Notes: generated by a model from the sequence alone, not told the origin. DNA of 64,000 bases from Reyranella sp. (GCA_019750135.1 JAIEOV010000009.1:248073-312072); one strand, 5' to 3'; counted from the stretch's first letter, positions 35,594-47,463 are shown. Made by a program: numbers and translations.

Positions 35594-35609
35594 GGTCGGA
35601 CGACCTTTT
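35594..35609 (+). terminator. Possible attenuator hairpin before the ABC exporter
   Basis: GGTC (35594-35597), loop GGAC, GACC (35602-35605), then TTTT. The stem is short, so alone it is weak. Its left side plus loop can instead pair with 35472-35481 in the leader ORF. Confidence 0.3.
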
Positions 35610-35647
35610 CGGGAGCCATCGCCTTTTCACGGGCGTGGCATCGAGCA

Positions 35648-37465
<1,818 letters not shown>

Positions 37466-37486
37466 CCGGCACCCGCTCCGCAATAA

Positions 37487-37528
37487 AATATCACGGCGGA
37501 CCGATGGACGATGGTCCGCCGTGGTATT
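37487..37528 (+). terminator. Strong intrinsic terminator after the ABC exporter
   Basis: Sixteen-base arms with a single G-T pair: 37487-37502 (core CACGGCGGACC) and 37513-37528 (core GGTCCGCCGTG), 10-base loop, preceded by AATAAAA and followed by an AT-rich run. Confidence 0.75.
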
Positions 37529-37537
37529 ATGAATAAT
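37526..37537. promoter_or_regulatory. Palindrome upstream of the GntR gene, possible operator
   Basis: ATTAT-GA-ATAAT, a perfect 12-base palindrome 50 bases before the GntR start, in an AT-rich patch that also suits a promoter -10 region. FadR-type GntR proteins often bind short palindromes at their own promoter. Its overlap with the end of the terminator arm is a caution. Confidence 0.35.
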
Positions 37538-37586
37538 GTATAAGAGCCGGTGGGGGCCGGCAGCAACGAGGGAACAACCCGTTTCC

Positions 37587-38276
37587 ATGACCGAAGCGCG
37601 CCTGGTGGTCGCCCCGATCGACAGTCGGGAGACGTTCAAGGACAAGGCCTATGCGGCCTTGCGCAACGTCATCATGTCCTCGGACATCTATCGTTCGCGG
37701 ACCGACATCCGCCTCGATGAGCGCCAGCTCGCCCAGGACTTCGGGATCTCCCGCACGCCGGTGCGCGAGGCCCTGGCGCAGCTCGAGCGCGAGGGCTTCG
37801 TCCGCTCTGTCCCGCGCCGCGGCGTCTACGTCGTGCGCAAGACCAAGGGCGAGGTGATCGAGTTGATCCAGGCCTGGGCTGCTCTGGAAAGCATGGCGGC
37901 GCGCTTGATCACCGAGCACGCCAGCGACGAGGACATCGCCGGCCTCCGGCGCATGTTCGCGACCTTCGAAGGCGACAGGCTGCACGCCAAGCTCGACGAC
38001 TATTCCGAGGTCAACATCGCCTTCCACCAGAGCATCATCGAGCTCAGCGGCAACCAGGCGCTGATCCGGCTGGCGGAGAACCTGTTCACCCACATGCGCA
38101 TGATCCGCGGCGCCACGATCGGCGAGGACGACCGCGTCGACCGCTCGATCCGCGATCACATGAACATCATTCAGGCGCTCGAGGCGCGCGACACTGAGCG
38201 CGCCGAGGACCTGGTACGGCAGCACGCGCTCGGCCTCGCCGAGCACGTCGCCAAGCACGCCGACTATCTGGACTGA
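37587..38276 (+). CDS. GntR-family regulator, FCD subgroup (229 aa)
   Basis: N-terminal winged helix: [20 protein letters not shown] and [17 protein letters not shown], then a helical FCD effector domain with metal-ligand candidates in the [14 protein letters not shown] helix and later His residues. FCD domains usually sense small carboxylates. ATG 37587 (MTEARLV) is chosen; ATG 37536 would add 17 residues. Located 23 bases before oxc and codirectional, so it very likely regulates the oxalate genes. Confidence 0.93.
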   Translation: MTEARLVVAPIDSRETFKDKAYAALRNVIMSSDIYRSRTDIRLDERQLAQDFGISRTPVREALAQLEREGFVRSVPRRGVYVVRKTKGEVIELIQAWAALESMAARLITEHASDEDIAGLRRMFATFEGDRLHAKLDDYSEVNIAFHQSIIELSGNQALIRLAENLFTHMRMIRGATIGEDDRVDRSIRDHMNIIQALEARDTERAEDLVRQHALGLAEHVAKHADYLD

Positions 38277-38299
38277 CAGAGGAATTTCGGGAGGAACGC

Positions 38300-40030
38300 A
38301 TGGCCGAGGCAGCACTCAAAGAAACAGTCGACGAGACCCCGGACCTGACGGACGGCTTCAGCCTCGTCATCGATACCATGAAGCTGAACGGCATCGATAC
38401 GATCTACGGCGTGCCGGGCATCCCCATCACCGATCTCGGCCGCCTGGCGCAGGCGGCCGGCATCCGCGTGCTGTCGTTCCGCCACGAGCAGAACGCCGGC
38501 TATGCCGCGGCGATCGCGGGCTTCCTGACCAAGAAGCCCGGCGTTTGCCTCACGGTGTCGGCACCCGGCTTCCTCAACGGCCTGACGGCGCTGGCCCATG
38601 CCACGACCAACTGCTTCCCGATGATCCTGGTCTCGGGCTCGTCGGAACGCGAGGTCGTCGACCTGCAGCAGGGCGACTACGAGGAGATGGACCAGCTCGC
38701 CATCGCCAAGCCGCTTTGCAAGGCGGCCTTCCGCGTGCTGCACGCGGCGGATATCGGCATCGGCTTCGCCCGTGCCGTCCGCGCCGCCGTCTCGGGTCGC
38801 CCGGGCGGCGTCTATCTCGACCTGCCGGCGAAACTCTTCGCCCAGGTGATCAGCGCCGACGCCGGTGCGAAGTCGCTGGTGAAGGTGGTCGACGCCGCGC
38901 CGGCGCAGTTCCCCGGCCCGGCCGCGGTCCAGCGCGCGCTCGACGTGCTGAAGGCGGCGAAGCGGCCGCTGATCATTCTCGGCAAGGGCGCGGCCTACGC
39001 CCAGTGCGACGACGCCATCAAGGCCTTCGTCGAGAAGAGCGGCGCGCCCTTCCTGCCGATGAGCATGGCGAAGGGCCTGCTGTCGGACATGCATCCACAG
39101 TGTGCTGGAGCTGCCCGCTCGACGGTGCTGAAGGATTCCGACGTCGTCATGCTGATCGGCGCTCGGCTCAACTGGCTGCTGTCGCACGGCAAGGGCAAGA
39201 CCTGGGGCGATGCGCCCAAGAAGTTCATCCAGGTCGATATCGAGCCGCGTGAGATGGACAGCAACGTCGAGATCGCGGCCCCGGTGGTCGGCGACATCGG
39301 CTCGTGCATACAGGCGCTGATGGACGGCATGGGCGGAAGTTGGGCCAAGGCGCCGGCAGACTGGACCGGCACCGTCACGGCCAAGCGCGACGAGAACATC
39401 GCCAAGATGGCGCCGCGATTCATGAACAACAAGTCGCCGATGGACTATCACGGCGCGCTGGGTGCGCTGCGCACCATCATCAAGGAGCGGCCGGACACGA
39501 TCCTGGTCAACGAGGGGGCCAACACCCTCGACCTCGCGCGCGGCGCCATCGACATGTACAAGCCGCGCAAGCGGCTCGACGTCGGCACCTGGGGCGTCAT
39601 GGGCGTCGGCATGGGCTCGGCGATCGCCGCCGCGGTCGAGACCGGCCATCCCGTGCTGGCCGTCGAGGGCGACAGCGCCTTCGGCTTCTGCGGCATGGAG
39701 ATCGAGACGATCTGCCGATACAAGCTGCCGGTCTGCGTCGTGGTCTTCAACAACGACGGCATCTATCGGGGCGACGGCGTCAACACCGGCGGCGGCGAGG
39801 ATCCAGCGACGACGGCCTTCGTGAAGGGCGCGCGCTACGACAAGATGGCCGAGGCCTTCGGCGGCGTCGGCGTCAACGCCACCACGCCCGATGACCTGCG
39901 ACGCGCCGTCAACGAAGCGCTCGATTCGCGCAAGCCGACATTGATCAACGCCGTCATCGACCCGGCGGCCGGCGCCGAGAGCGGCCGCATCGGGAACCTC
40001 AATCCGCAAAGCAAGCTGCGCAAGAAATAG
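38300..40030 (+). CDS. oxc: Oxalyl-CoA decarboxylase (576 aa)
   Basis: Thiamine-diphosphate enzyme that decarboxylates oxalyl-CoA to formyl-CoA and CO2. The N-terminal domain has the conserved ThDP-activating Glu in [13 protein letters not shown]. The C-terminal ThDP/Mg motif is [15 protein letters not shown] to [11 protein letters not shown]. Middle-domain features (ADP-type binding) and length match known Oxc enzymes. Strong GGGAGGA site before ATG 38300. Directly followed by frc, the partner that makes oxalyl-CoA. Confidence 0.96.
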   Translation: MAEAALKETVDETPDLTDGFSLVIDTMKLNGIDTIYGVPGIPITDLGRLAQAAGIRVLSFRHEQNAGYAAAIAGFLTKKPGVCLTVSAPGFLNGLTALAHATTNCFPMILVSGSSEREVVDLQQGDYEEMDQLAIAKPLCKAAFRVLHAADIGIGFARAVRAAVSGRPGGVYLDLPAKLFAQVISADAGAKSLVKVVDAAPAQFPGPAAVQRALDVLKAAKRPLIILGKGAAYAQCDDAIKAFVEKSGAPFLPMSMAKGLLSDMHPQCAGAARSTVLKDSDVVMLIGARLNWLLSHGKGKTWGDAPKKFIQVDIEPREMDSNVEIAAPVVGDIGSCIQALMDGMGGSWAKAPADWTGTVTAKRDENIAKMAPRFMNNKSPMDYHGALGALRTIIKERPDTILVNEGANTLDLARGAIDMYKPRKRLDVGTWGVMGVGMGSAIAAAVETGHPVLAVEGDSAFGFCGMEIETICRYKLPVCVVVFNNDGIYRGDGVNTGGGEDPATTAFVKGARYDKMAEAFGGVGVNATTPDDLRRAVNEALDSRKPTLINAVIDPAAGAESGRIGNLNPQSKLRKK

Positions 40031-40055
40031 CTTTTACGAGAGATCGGAGAGAAAC

Positions 40056-41495
40056 ATGGCGAAGAAGAAGAAGGTCCTGAAGGCGAAGACCAAGGCGAAG
40101 GCCCCGAAGAAGGTCGCCAAGGCGGCCAAGAAGCCGGTGCTCAAGGTCGTTGCGAAGAAGGCCAACGGCAATGGCAACGGCCTACCCAAGGTCTCGTCCA
40201 AACCCTGGGGCAAGGACGGCAAGGCGCTCGACGGCGTGAAGATCCTCGACTTCACCCACGTCCAGTCGGGCCCGACCTGCACGCAGCTGCTGGCGTGGTT
40301 CGGCGCCGACGTGATCAAGGTCGAGCGGCCGGGCACGGGCGACATCACGCGCGGCCAGCTCGTCGATGTGCCGGGCGCCGACAGCCTCTATTTCACCATG
40401 CTCAACCACAACAAGCGCTCCATCACGCTCGATTCCAAGAGCAAGGAAGGCATGAAGGTGCTGGAGCGCCTGGTGAAGACCTGCGACGTGCTGGTCGAGA
40501 ACTTCGCGCCCGGCGCGCTCGACCGCATGGGGCTGACCTGGGAGCACATCCATGCGTTGAATCCGCGCATGATCGTCGCCTCGGTGAAGGGCTTCGGCCC
40601 CGGGCCGTACGAGGACTGCAAGGTCTACGAGAACGTGGCGCAGTGCGCCGGCGGCGCCGCCTCGACCACCGGCTTCCATGACGGCATCCCGCTGGTGACC
40701 GGTGCGCAGATCGGCGATTCCGGCACCGGCCTGCACCTGGCGCTGGGCATCGTGAGCGCGCTCTACCAGCGCAAGCGCACCGGCCGCGGCCAGCGCGTGC
40801 TGGCCTCGATGCAGGACGGCGTTCTGAACCTCTGCCGCGTCAAGCTGCGCGACCAGCAGCGCCTGGCCGCCGGCCCGCTGAAGGAATACACGCAGTACGG
40901 TCAGGGCATCCCGTTCGGCGATGCCGTGCCGCGCGCCGGCAACGACTCGGGCGGCGGCCAGCCCGGCGTCATCCTGAAGTGCAAGGGCTGGGAGACCGAT
41001 CCCAACGCCTACATCTACTTCATCACCCAGGCGCCGGTGTGGGAGAAGATCTGTGACCTGATCGGCGAGCCCGAATGGAAGACCCATCCGGACTACGCCA
41101 AGCCGCCGGCCCGCCTGCCGCGGCTGAAGCAGATCTTCGAGCGCATCGAGCAGTGGACCATGACCAAGAGCAAGTTCGACGTCATGAACGAGTGCAACGC
41201 GCTCGACATTCCGGTCGGGCCGATCCTGTCGATGAAGGAGTTGGCCGAAGAGCCTTCGCTGCGCGAGACCGGCACCATCGTGGAGGTCGATCACCCGAAG
41301 CGCGGCAAGTACCTGTCGGTCGGCAATCCGATCAAGCTCTCCGACTCGATCTCCGACGTGAGGCGTTCGCCTCTGCTGGGCGAGCACACCGACGAGATCC
41401 TGACCAAGGTGCTGAAGTTCACGCCTCGCGAGATCGCCCAGATCAAGGCATCGGGCGCGACGGGCGACGCCCCGAAGGCCCAAGCTGCGGAGTAA
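40056..41495 (+). CDS. frc: Formyl-CoA:oxalate CoA-transferase with lysine-rich N-terminal extension (479 aa)
   Basis: Class III CoA-transferase moving CoA from formyl-CoA to oxalate, giving formate and oxalyl-CoA. The catalytic Asp is in [16 protein letters not shown], and the mobile glycine loop in [17 protein letters not shown], both close to characterised Frc. The enzyme core starts at about residue 50 ([20 protein letters not shown]). The first 42 residues are an unusual tail: 16 of the first 35 are Lys, in AKK/KAAKKP units like histone H1 or HU tails, ending NGNGNG. ATG 40056 with a GGAGAGAA site supports the tail being translated. Confidence 0.96.
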   Translation: MAKKKKVLKAKTKAKAPKKVAKAAKKPVLKVVAKKANGNGNGLPKVSSKPWGKDGKALDGVKILDFTHVQSGPTCTQLLAWFGADVIKVERPGTGDITRGQLVDVPGADSLYFTMLNHNKRSITLDSKSKEGMKVLERLVKTCDVLVENFAPGALDRMGLTWEHIHALNPRMIVASVKGFGPGPYEDCKVYENVAQCAGGAASTTGFHDGIPLVTGAQIGDSGTGLHLALGIVSALYQRKRTGRGQRVLASMQDGVLNLCRVKLRDQQRLAAGPLKEYTQYGQGIPFGDAVPRAGNDSGGGQPGVILKCKGWETDPNAYIYFITQAPVWEKICDLIGEPEWKTHPDYAKPPARLPRLKQIFERIEQWTMTKSKFDVMNECNALDIPVGPILSMKELAEEPSLRETGTIVEVDHPKRGKYLSVGNPIKLSDSISDVRRSPLLGEHTDEILTKVLKFTPREIAQIKASGATGDAPKAQAAE

Positions 41496-41500
41496 GCATC

Positions 41501-42430
41501 ATGCGCATCGTGGTCCATGGCCAGCAGGCCTTCGGCAAGGCCGTCCTGGAAGCGCTGCTGAAGCGCGGCGAGAACATCGTCGGCGTCTATGTGGCGCCGG
41601 AGAAGCCCGGCCAGAAGGCCGATCCGCTCAAGGAGGCGGCACTGGCAGCCAAGCTGCCGGTGTTCCAGCCCGCCTCGTATCGCAAGCCCGAGGTGTGGGA
41701 AGAGTTCAAGGCGCTGAAGCCCGACCTGCAGGTCATGGCTTTCGTGACCCTGTTCGTGCCCGAGGAGTTCTTGAACATCCCGACGCACGGCTCGATCCAG
41801 TACCACCCGTCGCTGCTGCCGGCCTATCGCGGCGCCAGCGCGATCAACTGGCCGATCATCCTCGGTGAGAAGGAGACGGGCCTGTCGATCTTCTGGCCGG
41901 ACAACGGTCTCGATACCGGCGACGTGCTGCTGCAGAAGAAGACCCCGATCGGCCCGAAGGACACGCTGGGCACGGTCTACTTCGACCGCCTGTTCCCGAT
42001 GGGCGTCGACGCCATGCTGGAATCGGTCGACCTTGTGAAGGCCGGCAAGGCGCCGCGCATCAAGCAGGACGAGGCGCAGGCCACGTATGAAGGCCGCGCC
42101 ACGGCCGACATCGCCCGCATCGACTGGGGCAAGTCGTGGCGCCAGATCGATCCGCTGATCCGCGGCTGCAATCCGGCGCCCGGCGCCTGGACGACGATCG
42201 ACGGCAAGAACCTGCAGATCTTCGACATCCAGCCGCTGCCGGCGCGCGATCCCAAGGGCATCGGCGGCAAGTATGGCGAGGTCGTCGAGGTCTCGGCCGA
42301 CGGCTTTACGGTCGTCGTGCCCGACGGCCGCATCAAGGTCCTGCGCGTGAAGCCGGCCGACGGCCCCAAGGTCGCCGCCGGAGAATGGGCGGCAGCCGCC
42401 AAGCTCACCGTCGGCGCGCGGCTGGTCTGA
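41501..42430 (+). CDS. Stand-alone 10-formyl-THF hydrolase/formyltransferase-like protein (309 aa)
   Basis: Matches the N-terminal hydrolase domain of 10-formyl-THF dehydrogenase (ALDH1L1) rather than Fmt: HGSIQYHPSLLPAYRGASAI carries the catalytic His, DNGLDTGDVLLQKK the catalytic Asp, and then ATYEG and NPAPGAWT occur as in that protein. A formyltransferase C-terminal domain follows from about residue 205. The aldehyde dehydrogenase part is absent. By family it would cleave 10-formyl-THF to formate and THF, or transfer formyl groups. It starts 5 bases after frc and precedes formate-THF ligase, so it may connect formyl-CoA or formate to the folate pool. Confidence 0.88.
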   Translation: MRIVVHGQQAFGKAVLEALLKRGENIVGVYVAPEKPGQKADPLKEAALAAKLPVFQPASYRKPEVWEEFKALKPDLQVMAFVTLFVPEEFLNIPTHGSIQYHPSLLPAYRGASAINWPIILGEKETGLSIFWPDNGLDTGDVLLQKKTPIGPKDTLGTVYFDRLFPMGVDAMLESVDLVKAGKAPRIKQDEAQATYEGRATADIARIDWGKSWRQIDPLIRGCNPAPGAWTTIDGKNLQIFDIQPLPARDPKGIGGKYGEVVEVSADGFTVVVPDGRIKVLRVKPADGPKVAAGEWAAAAKLTVGARLV

Positions 42431-42440
42431 AAACAAAACA

Positions 42441-42535
42441 TCACCTCACCCCGAGGAGCGCCCGTGGGGCGCGCCTCGAGGGTGAGCAACAACAAGACTG
42501 GTTCCACCCTTCGAGACCTGCTCGGGGTGAGGCAA
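42441..42535. repeat. Palindromic intergenic repeat element
   Basis: Bounded by a perfect 12-bp inverted repeat, CCTCACCCCGAG (42444-42455) and CTCGGGGTGAGG (42521-42532), with inner related arms (CTCGAGGGTGAGCAAC and CCACCCTTCGAG). It resembles the element at 45612-45731 and the dispersed CCTCATCCTGAGGAG-type palindromes of alphaproteobacteria. Lies in the oxalate gene run between the formyltransferase and fhs. Confidence 0.7.
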
Positions 42536-42558
42536 TCCGCTAACCGAGGAAATGTCCG

Positions 42559-44256
42559 ATGCCCGCGTCTCAGCACACCAATCCCAAGACAGACATCCAG
42601 ATCGCCCAGGAGGCCACCAAACGGCCGATCATGGAGCTGGCGAAGGAGAAACTGGGCATCGCGCCGGAGAGCCTCGATCCCTATGGCCACTACAAGGCCA
42701 AGGTCTCGATGGACTACGTCAAGTCGCTGAAGGACAAGCCCGACGGCAAGCTGATCCTGGTGTCGGCGATCTCGCCGACGCCGGCCGGCGAAGGCAAGAC
42801 CACGACCACCGTGGGCCTGACCGATGCGCTGAACCATATCGGCAAGAAGGCCATGCTCTGCCTGCGCGAGCCTTCGCTCGGGCCGTCCTTCGGCATGAAG
42901 GGCGGCGCGGCGGGCGGCGGCTATGCCCAGGTCGTGCCCATGGAGGACATCAACCTCCACTTCACCGGTGACTTCCATGCCATCGGCGCCGCGCACAACC
43001 TGCTGTCGGCGCTGATCGACAACCACATCTACTGGGGCAATGCGCTCGGCATCGATGGCCGCCGCGTCGCCTGGCGTCGCGCCATCGACATGAACGACCG
43101 CAGCCTGCGCCAGATGGTGTCGTCGCTGGGTGGCGTCGCCAACGGCTTCCCGCGCGAGGACGGCTTCGACATCACCGTGGCCTCGGAGGTCATGGCGATC
43201 TTCTGCCTGGCCAAGGACCTCGAAGACCTGAAGGCGCGGTTGGGCAACATCATCGTGGCCTACACCCGCGACCGTAAGCCGGTGCGCGCCGCCGACCTCA
43301 AGGCGCATGGGCCGATGGCCGTGCTGCTGAAGGATGCGCTGGCGCCGAACCTGGTGCAGACGCTGGAGGGCACGCCCGCTTTCATCCATGGCGGCCCGTT
43401 CGCCAACATCGCCCACGGCTGCAACTCCGTGCTGGCCACGACGACGGCGCTGAAGCTCGCCGACTACGTCGTCACCGAGGCGGGCTTCGGCGCCGACCTG
43501 GGCGGCGAAAAGTTCATCGACATCAAGTGCCGCAAGACGGGGCTCAAGCCCGATGCCGTGGTCCTGGTGGCGACCATCCGCGCGCTCAAGATGCATGGCG
43601 GCGTGAAAAAAGAAGACCTCAAGACCGAGAACCTGAAGGCGCTCGAAGCCGGCATGTCGAACCTCCAGCGCCATGTCGAGAACGTCCAGAAGTTCGGCCT
43701 GGTACCGGTCGTGTCGATCAACCGCTTCAGCGCCGACAGCGACGCCGAGATCGCCCTGGTGAAATCGGCCTGCGCCAAGCTCGGCGTCGAGGCCGTGATG
43801 GCCGACCATTGGGCCGAGGGCGGCAAGGGCGCAGCCGACGTCGCCCGCGCCGTGGTCAAGGCGGTCGACGGCGGCAAGAGCAACATGAAGCTGCTCTATC
43901 CCGACGACATGCCGCTGGTCGAAAAGATCCGCACCATTGCCAAGGAGATCTACCGGGCGCGCGACATCGCCATCGCCAAGCCGGTCCAGGACCAGCTGGC
44001 CTCCTTCGAGGCCATGGGCTTCGGCAAGGTGCCGGTCTGCATCGCCAAGACGCAGTACAGCTTCTCGACCAATCCCGATTCCAAGGGGGCGCCCACGGAC
44101 CACGTCGTGACGGTCCGCGAAGTTCGCCTGTCGGCAGGGGCCGAGTTCGTGGTCGCCGTGTGCGGAGACATCATGACCATGCCGGGCTTGCCCAAGGTCC
44201 CGGCCGCCAACAGCATCGATATTGGCCCCGACGGGAAGATTGTCGGGCTGTTCTAG
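42559..44256 (+). CDS. fhs: Formate-tetrahydrofolate ligase (565 aa)
   Basis: ATP-dependent synthesis of 10-formyl-THF from formate. P-loop [36 protein letters not shown], the [13 protein letters not shown] segment and [20 protein letters not shown] are all signatures. Length is normal. ATG 42559 with GAGGA eight bases upstream. Downstream of the putative formyltransferase, so formate from oxalate could enter one-carbon metabolism. A repeat element separates it from the previous gene and might uncouple expression. Confidence 0.97.
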   Translation: MPASQHTNPKTDIQIAQEATKRPIMELAKEKLGIAPESLDPYGHYKAKVSMDYVKSLKDKPDGKLILVSAISPTPAGEGKTTTTVGLTDALNHIGKKAMLCLREPSLGPSFGMKGGAAGGGYAQVVPMEDINLHFTGDFHAIGAAHNLLSALIDNHIYWGNALGIDGRRVAWRRAIDMNDRSLRQMVSSLGGVANGFPREDGFDITVASEVMAIFCLAKDLEDLKARLGNIIVAYTRDRKPVRAADLKAHGPMAVLLKDALAPNLVQTLEGTPAFIHGGPFANIAHGCNSVLATTTALKLADYVVTEAGFGADLGGEKFIDIKCRKTGLKPDAVVLVATIRALKMHGGVKKEDLKTENLKALEAGMSNLQRHVENVQKFGLVPVVSINRFSADSDAEIALVKSACAKLGVEAVMADHWAEGGKGAADVARAVVKAVDGGKSNMKLLYPDDMPLVEKIRTIAKEIYRARDIAIAKPVQDQLASFEAMGFGKVPVCIAKTQYSFSTNPDSKGAPTDHVVTVREVRLSAGAEFVVAVCGDIMTMPGLPKVPAANSIDIGPDGKIVGLF

Positions 44257-44264
44257 AGCTTCTA

Positions 44265-44294
44265 GGGTCTCCTCCGTATAGACCGAGGAGACCC
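44265..44294 (+). promoter_or_regulatory. Hairpin burying the ribosome site of the acyl-CoA dehydrogenase gene
   Basis: Perfect 10-bp inverted repeat GGGTCTCCTC (44265-44274) and GAGGAGACCC (44285-44294). The right arm contains the GAGGAG ribosome site and ends one base before ATG 44296. Folding would hide the site, so translation may depend on ribosomes arriving from fhs, or on a protein or temperature. Confidence 0.55.
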
Positions 44295-44295
44295 C

Positions 44296-45570
44296 ATGAA
44301 CGTGATGGCCAAGCGGGACGCGATGGCTCGCCCCGACCTGAACAATCCAGAGCTCAACAATCTCGCCATGTCGAAGGAGGCGAAGCCCCTCTACGACGCG
44401 GTGGTGAAGCACATCGAAGACAACGTCGCCCCCATCACGGAGAAGTTCTTCAAGCTGGGCGAGGGCCGCAAGGACCGCTGGAGCTGGGCGCCCGGCCAGC
44501 TCGAGCTGCTCGAGGGCGCGAAGAACAAGGCCAAGGCGTCGGGTCTCTGGAACTTCTTTCTGCCCGGCTCGGAGATCGGCCGCGGCCTCACCAATCTCGA
44601 CTACGCCTACATCGCCGCTGAGCTCGGCAAGCAGCCGCTGGCGTCCGAGTCGCTCAACTGCTCCGCCCCCGACACCGGCAACATGGAAGTGCTGGAGCGC
44701 GTCGGCACGCCGGAGCAGAAGGAGAAGTGGCTGAAGCCGCTGCTGAACGGCGAGATCCGCTCGGCCTACGCCATGACCGAGCCGCACGTCGCCTCCTCCG
44801 ACGCCAAGAACGTCGCCACCCGGGCCGAACTCCACGGCAATGACTGGGTGATCAACGGCGAGAAGTACTTCATCTCCGGCGCCGGCGACCCGCGGTGCAA
44901 GATCATGATCACCATGGTCAAGACCAGCCCAGATGCCTCACCGCAGTTCCAGCAGTCGCAGATCCTGGTGCCCATCGACACGCCAGGCGTGAAGATCCTC
45001 GGGCCGATGGAAGTGTTCGGCCATGACCACGCCCCCCGCGGCCACATGCACATCAAGTTCGAAAATGCGCGCGTGCCCAAGGAGAACATCCTGCTGGGCG
45101 AAGGCCGCGGCTTCGAGATCTCGCAGGTCCGCCTGGGACCTGGCCGCATCCATCACTGCATGCGCTCGATCGGCGCCGCCGAGAAGGCGCTCGACCTCAT
45201 GGTCAAGCGCGGCTCGACGCGTCAGGCGTTCGGCAAGAACCTGATCGCGCTCGGCAAGAACCTCGAGCTGGTGTCGCGGGCGCGCATCGAGATCGAGGCC
45301 ATGCGACTCATGGTACTGAAGGCCGCCAAGGCGATGGACGTGCTGGGCAACCGCGAAGCCCGCATCTGGGTCAGCATGGTCAAGGCCATGGTGCCCGAGA
45401 AGGTCTGCACGATCATCGACCAGGCGATCCAGATCCACGGCGCGACCGGCATCTCCCATTGGACGCCGCTCGCCGAGATGTACATGAACCAGCGCCACCT
45501 GCGCTTCGCCGACGGCCCGGACGAGGTCCATCACATGGTGGTGGGTCGCGCCGAGCTCAGCCGGCACTGA
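44296..45570 (+). CDS. Acyl-CoA dehydrogenase (424 aa)
   Basis: FAD-dependent acyl-CoA oxidation with electrons to ETF. Family motifs: YAMTEPHVASSDAKN, the substrate/FAD region WVINGEKYFISGAGDPRCKI, and the C-terminal QIHGATGISHWTPLAEMY with RLMVLKAAKAMD before it. Length and character resemble ACAD10/11-type enzymes. The base is probably an acid in ADGPDEVHHM near the end. ATG 44296. Codirectional with the oxalate genes but its chemistry does not belong to oxalate breakdown; electrons could reach the ETF-QO encoded at 17641-19296. Confidence 0.92.
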   Translation: MNVMAKRDAMARPDLNNPELNNLAMSKEAKPLYDAVVKHIEDNVAPITEKFFKLGEGRKDRWSWAPGQLELLEGAKNKAKASGLWNFFLPGSEIGRGLTNLDYAYIAAELGKQPLASESLNCSAPDTGNMEVLERVGTPEQKEKWLKPLLNGEIRSAYAMTEPHVASSDAKNVATRAELHGNDWVINGEKYFISGAGDPRCKIMITMVKTSPDASPQFQQSQILVPIDTPGVKILGPMEVFGHDHAPRGHMHIKFENARVPKENILLGEGRGFEISQVRLGPGRIHHCMRSIGAAEKALDLMVKRGSTRQAFGKNLIALGKNLELVSRARIEIEAMRLMVLKAAKAMDVLGNREARIWVSMVKAMVPEKVCTIIDQAIQIHGATGISHWTPLAEMYMNQRHLRFADGPDEVHHMVVGRAELSRH

Positions 45571-45611
45571 CCACCAACGAAGACGACGCGTCAGAGCGTC
45601 GCTTCAACAGA

Positions 45612-45731
45612 ACCACCTCATCCTGAGGAGCACGCCGCAGGCGTGCGTCTCGAAGGATGGGCAACAGCCGTGATGTAGCCCACCCTTCGAGACGCCACGC
45701 TCCGCGCGTGGCTCCCCAGGGTGAGGTGGTG
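45612..45731. repeat. Long palindromic intergenic repeat between convergent genes
   Basis: Outer arms ACCACCTCATCCTGAGGAG and CTCCCCAGGGTGAGGTGGT; inner arms GTCTCGAAGGATGGGC and GCCCACCCTTCGAGAC; small hairpins between (CACGCCgcaGGCGTG). Same family as 42441-42535. Sits between the acyl-CoA dehydrogenase and malate synthase stops and may work as a bidirectional terminator. Confidence 0.75.
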
Positions 45732-45755
45732 TTGTTTCTGCGGTCTCGTCCCGCC

Positions 45756-47372
45756 TTAAGCCGCCGCCTTCTCGTCCGCCAGGATGCGCTCGTAGGCCGG
45801 CAGGGTCAGGAACTCCTCGAACACCGGCTGCTCGACCAGGTCGAGCATGAGCTGGGCCGCATCCTCGTAGCGGCCGTTGGCGTAGGCCTCCTCGCCCATC
45901 GCCGCCTTCACCTTGTCGTTCTCCTCGCGCACGATCTCGCGCACGAACTCCTTCGTGACCGGCCGGCCGTCCTGCAGGGTCTGGCCATGGCGCACCCACT
46001 GCCAAACCTGCGCGCGGCTGATCTCGGCGGTGGCCGCATCCTCCATCAGGTTGAACAACGGCACGCAGCCGATGCCGCGCAGCCACGCCTCGACATAGCC
46101 GATGCCCACGGCCACGTTCTGGCGCAGCCCGGCCTCGGTCTTGGTGCCTTCCGGCACGACGATCAGGTCGGCCGCGTCGACATGCACGTCCTGCCGCTTG
46201 CGGGCGATCTGGTTGGCGCCCTTCATCACCGCGTCGAACTCCGCCTTGGCGATCTCGACCAGGCCGGGATGGGCGACCCAGGTGCCGTCGTGGCCGTCGC
46301 TCGCCTCGCGCTTCTTGTCGGCGCGCACGCGCTCCATCGCCGCCTCGTTGGCGGCAGGATCGTTCTTGATCGGGATCTGCGCCGCCATGCCGCCCATTGC
46401 GTGGACTTCGCGGCGATGGCAGGTCTTGATCAGCAGCTGGCTGTAGCAGCGCAGGAAGTGCGCCGTCATGGTGACCTGCGCGCGGTCGGGCAGGACCGAC
46501 CACTCCTGCTCGCGGAACTTCTTGATGAAGCTGAAGATGTAATCCCAGCGGCCGCAATTGAGGCCGGCCGAGTGATCGCGCAGCTCCCACAGGATCTCGT
46601 CCATCTCGAACGTGGCGAGGATGGTCTCGATCAGCACGGTGGCCTTGATCGTCTTCTGCGGGATGCCGAGCACGTCCTGGGCGTGGACGAACACGTCGTT
46701 CCACAGGCGCGCCTCGAGATGGCTCTCCATCTTGGGCAGATAGAAGTATGGGCCGGTGCCGCGCGCCAGAAGCTCCGCCGCGTTGTGGAAGAAGTAGAGA
46801 CCGAAATCGAACAGCGAGCCCGACATCGGCACGCCATCGACGGTCATGTGCTTCTCCGCCAGGTGCCAGCCGCGTGGCCGCACGAAGAGCACGGCGGTCT
46901 TCTCATTCAGCTTGTATTCGCGGCCCGTCTGCGGATCGACATAGTCGATCTCACGGTGCACCGCGCTCGCCAGGTTGAACTGCCCGTCGACCATGTTTGA
47001 CCAGGTGGGCGTGCTGGCATCCTCGAAGTCGGCCATGAAGACGTTGGCGCCGCAGTTCAGGGCGTTGATGATCATCTTGCGGTCGACCGGCCCGGTGATC
47101 TCGACACGGCGGTCGAGGATGTCCTGCGGCAAGGGCGCCACCGTCCAGTCACTCTCACGGATTTGCGCCGTCTCGGGCAGGAAATCGGGCTTCTCCCCGG
47201 CATCCAGCCGCTGCTGGCGCTCGGCCCGGGCGGCCAGCAGTTCCTCCCGGCGCGGATTGAAGCGGCGCTGCAGGTCGGCGACGAAGGCGACTGCCTCCTT
47301 GGTGAGCACTTTCTCGAAAGCGGGGTTGATGACGCCGTCGATCGAAACGCCCTCGGGAAGATCCAACGCCAC
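45756..47372 (-). CDS. aceB: Malate synthase A (538 aa)
   Basis: Condenses glyoxylate with acetyl-CoA to malate. Motifs: [47 protein letters not shown], and the C-terminal [29 protein letters not shown] with the catalytic Asp region. Length matches form A (the ~725-residue form G is longer). GTG 47372 is chosen because GAGGGAG lies eight bases upstream; an open frame reaches 47531 but overlaps puuD. Isocitrate lyase is not in the window, and glyoxylate might come from oxalate, purines or elsewhere. Confidence 0.94.
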   Translation of the reverse strand: MALDLPEGVSIDGVINPAFEKVLTKEAVAFVADLQRRFNPRREELLAARAERQQRLDAGEKPDFLPETAQIRESDWTVAPLPQDILDRRVEITGPVDRKMIINALNCGANVFMADFEDASTPTWSNMVDGQFNLASAVHREIDYVDPQTGREYKLNEKTAVLFVRPRGWHLAEKHMTVDGVPMSGSLFDFGLYFFHNAAELLARGTGPYFYLPKMESHLEARLWNDVFVHAQDVLGIPQKTIKATVLIETILATFEMDEILWELRDHSAGLNCGRWDYIFSFIKKFREQEWSVLPDRAQVTMTAHFLRCYSQLLIKTCHRREVHAMGGMAAQIPIKNDPAANEAAMERVRADKKREASDGHDGTWVAHPGLVEIAKAEFDAVMKGANQIARKRQDVHVDAADLIVVPEGTKTEAGLRQNVAVGIGYVEAWLRGIGCVPLFNLMEDAATAEISRAQVWQWVRHGQTLQDGRPVTKEFVREIVREENDKVKAAMGEEAYANGRYEDAAQLMLDLVEQPVFEEFLTLPAYERILADEKAAA

Positions 47373-47463
47373 TATATGCACTCCCTCAAAATCGTTAATT
47401 TGCGCGCAGGGGAGCGCGATATAGGGCCTTGAGAGCACTTGGGGCAAGGCGCTACGACAACGC

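Noticed and set aside
41501..42430. Methionyl-tRNA formyltransferase (fmt)
   Set aside because: Fold is shared, but the motif set (YHPSLLPAYRGASAI, DNGLDTGDVLLQ, ATYEG, PGAWT) and the neighbourhood fit the ALDH1L1 hydrolase domain better; no peptide deformylase gene is near.
42441..42535. Insertion sequence remnant
   Set aside because: Too short, no transposase fragment and no target-site duplication visible; a palindromic intergenic repeat explains it.
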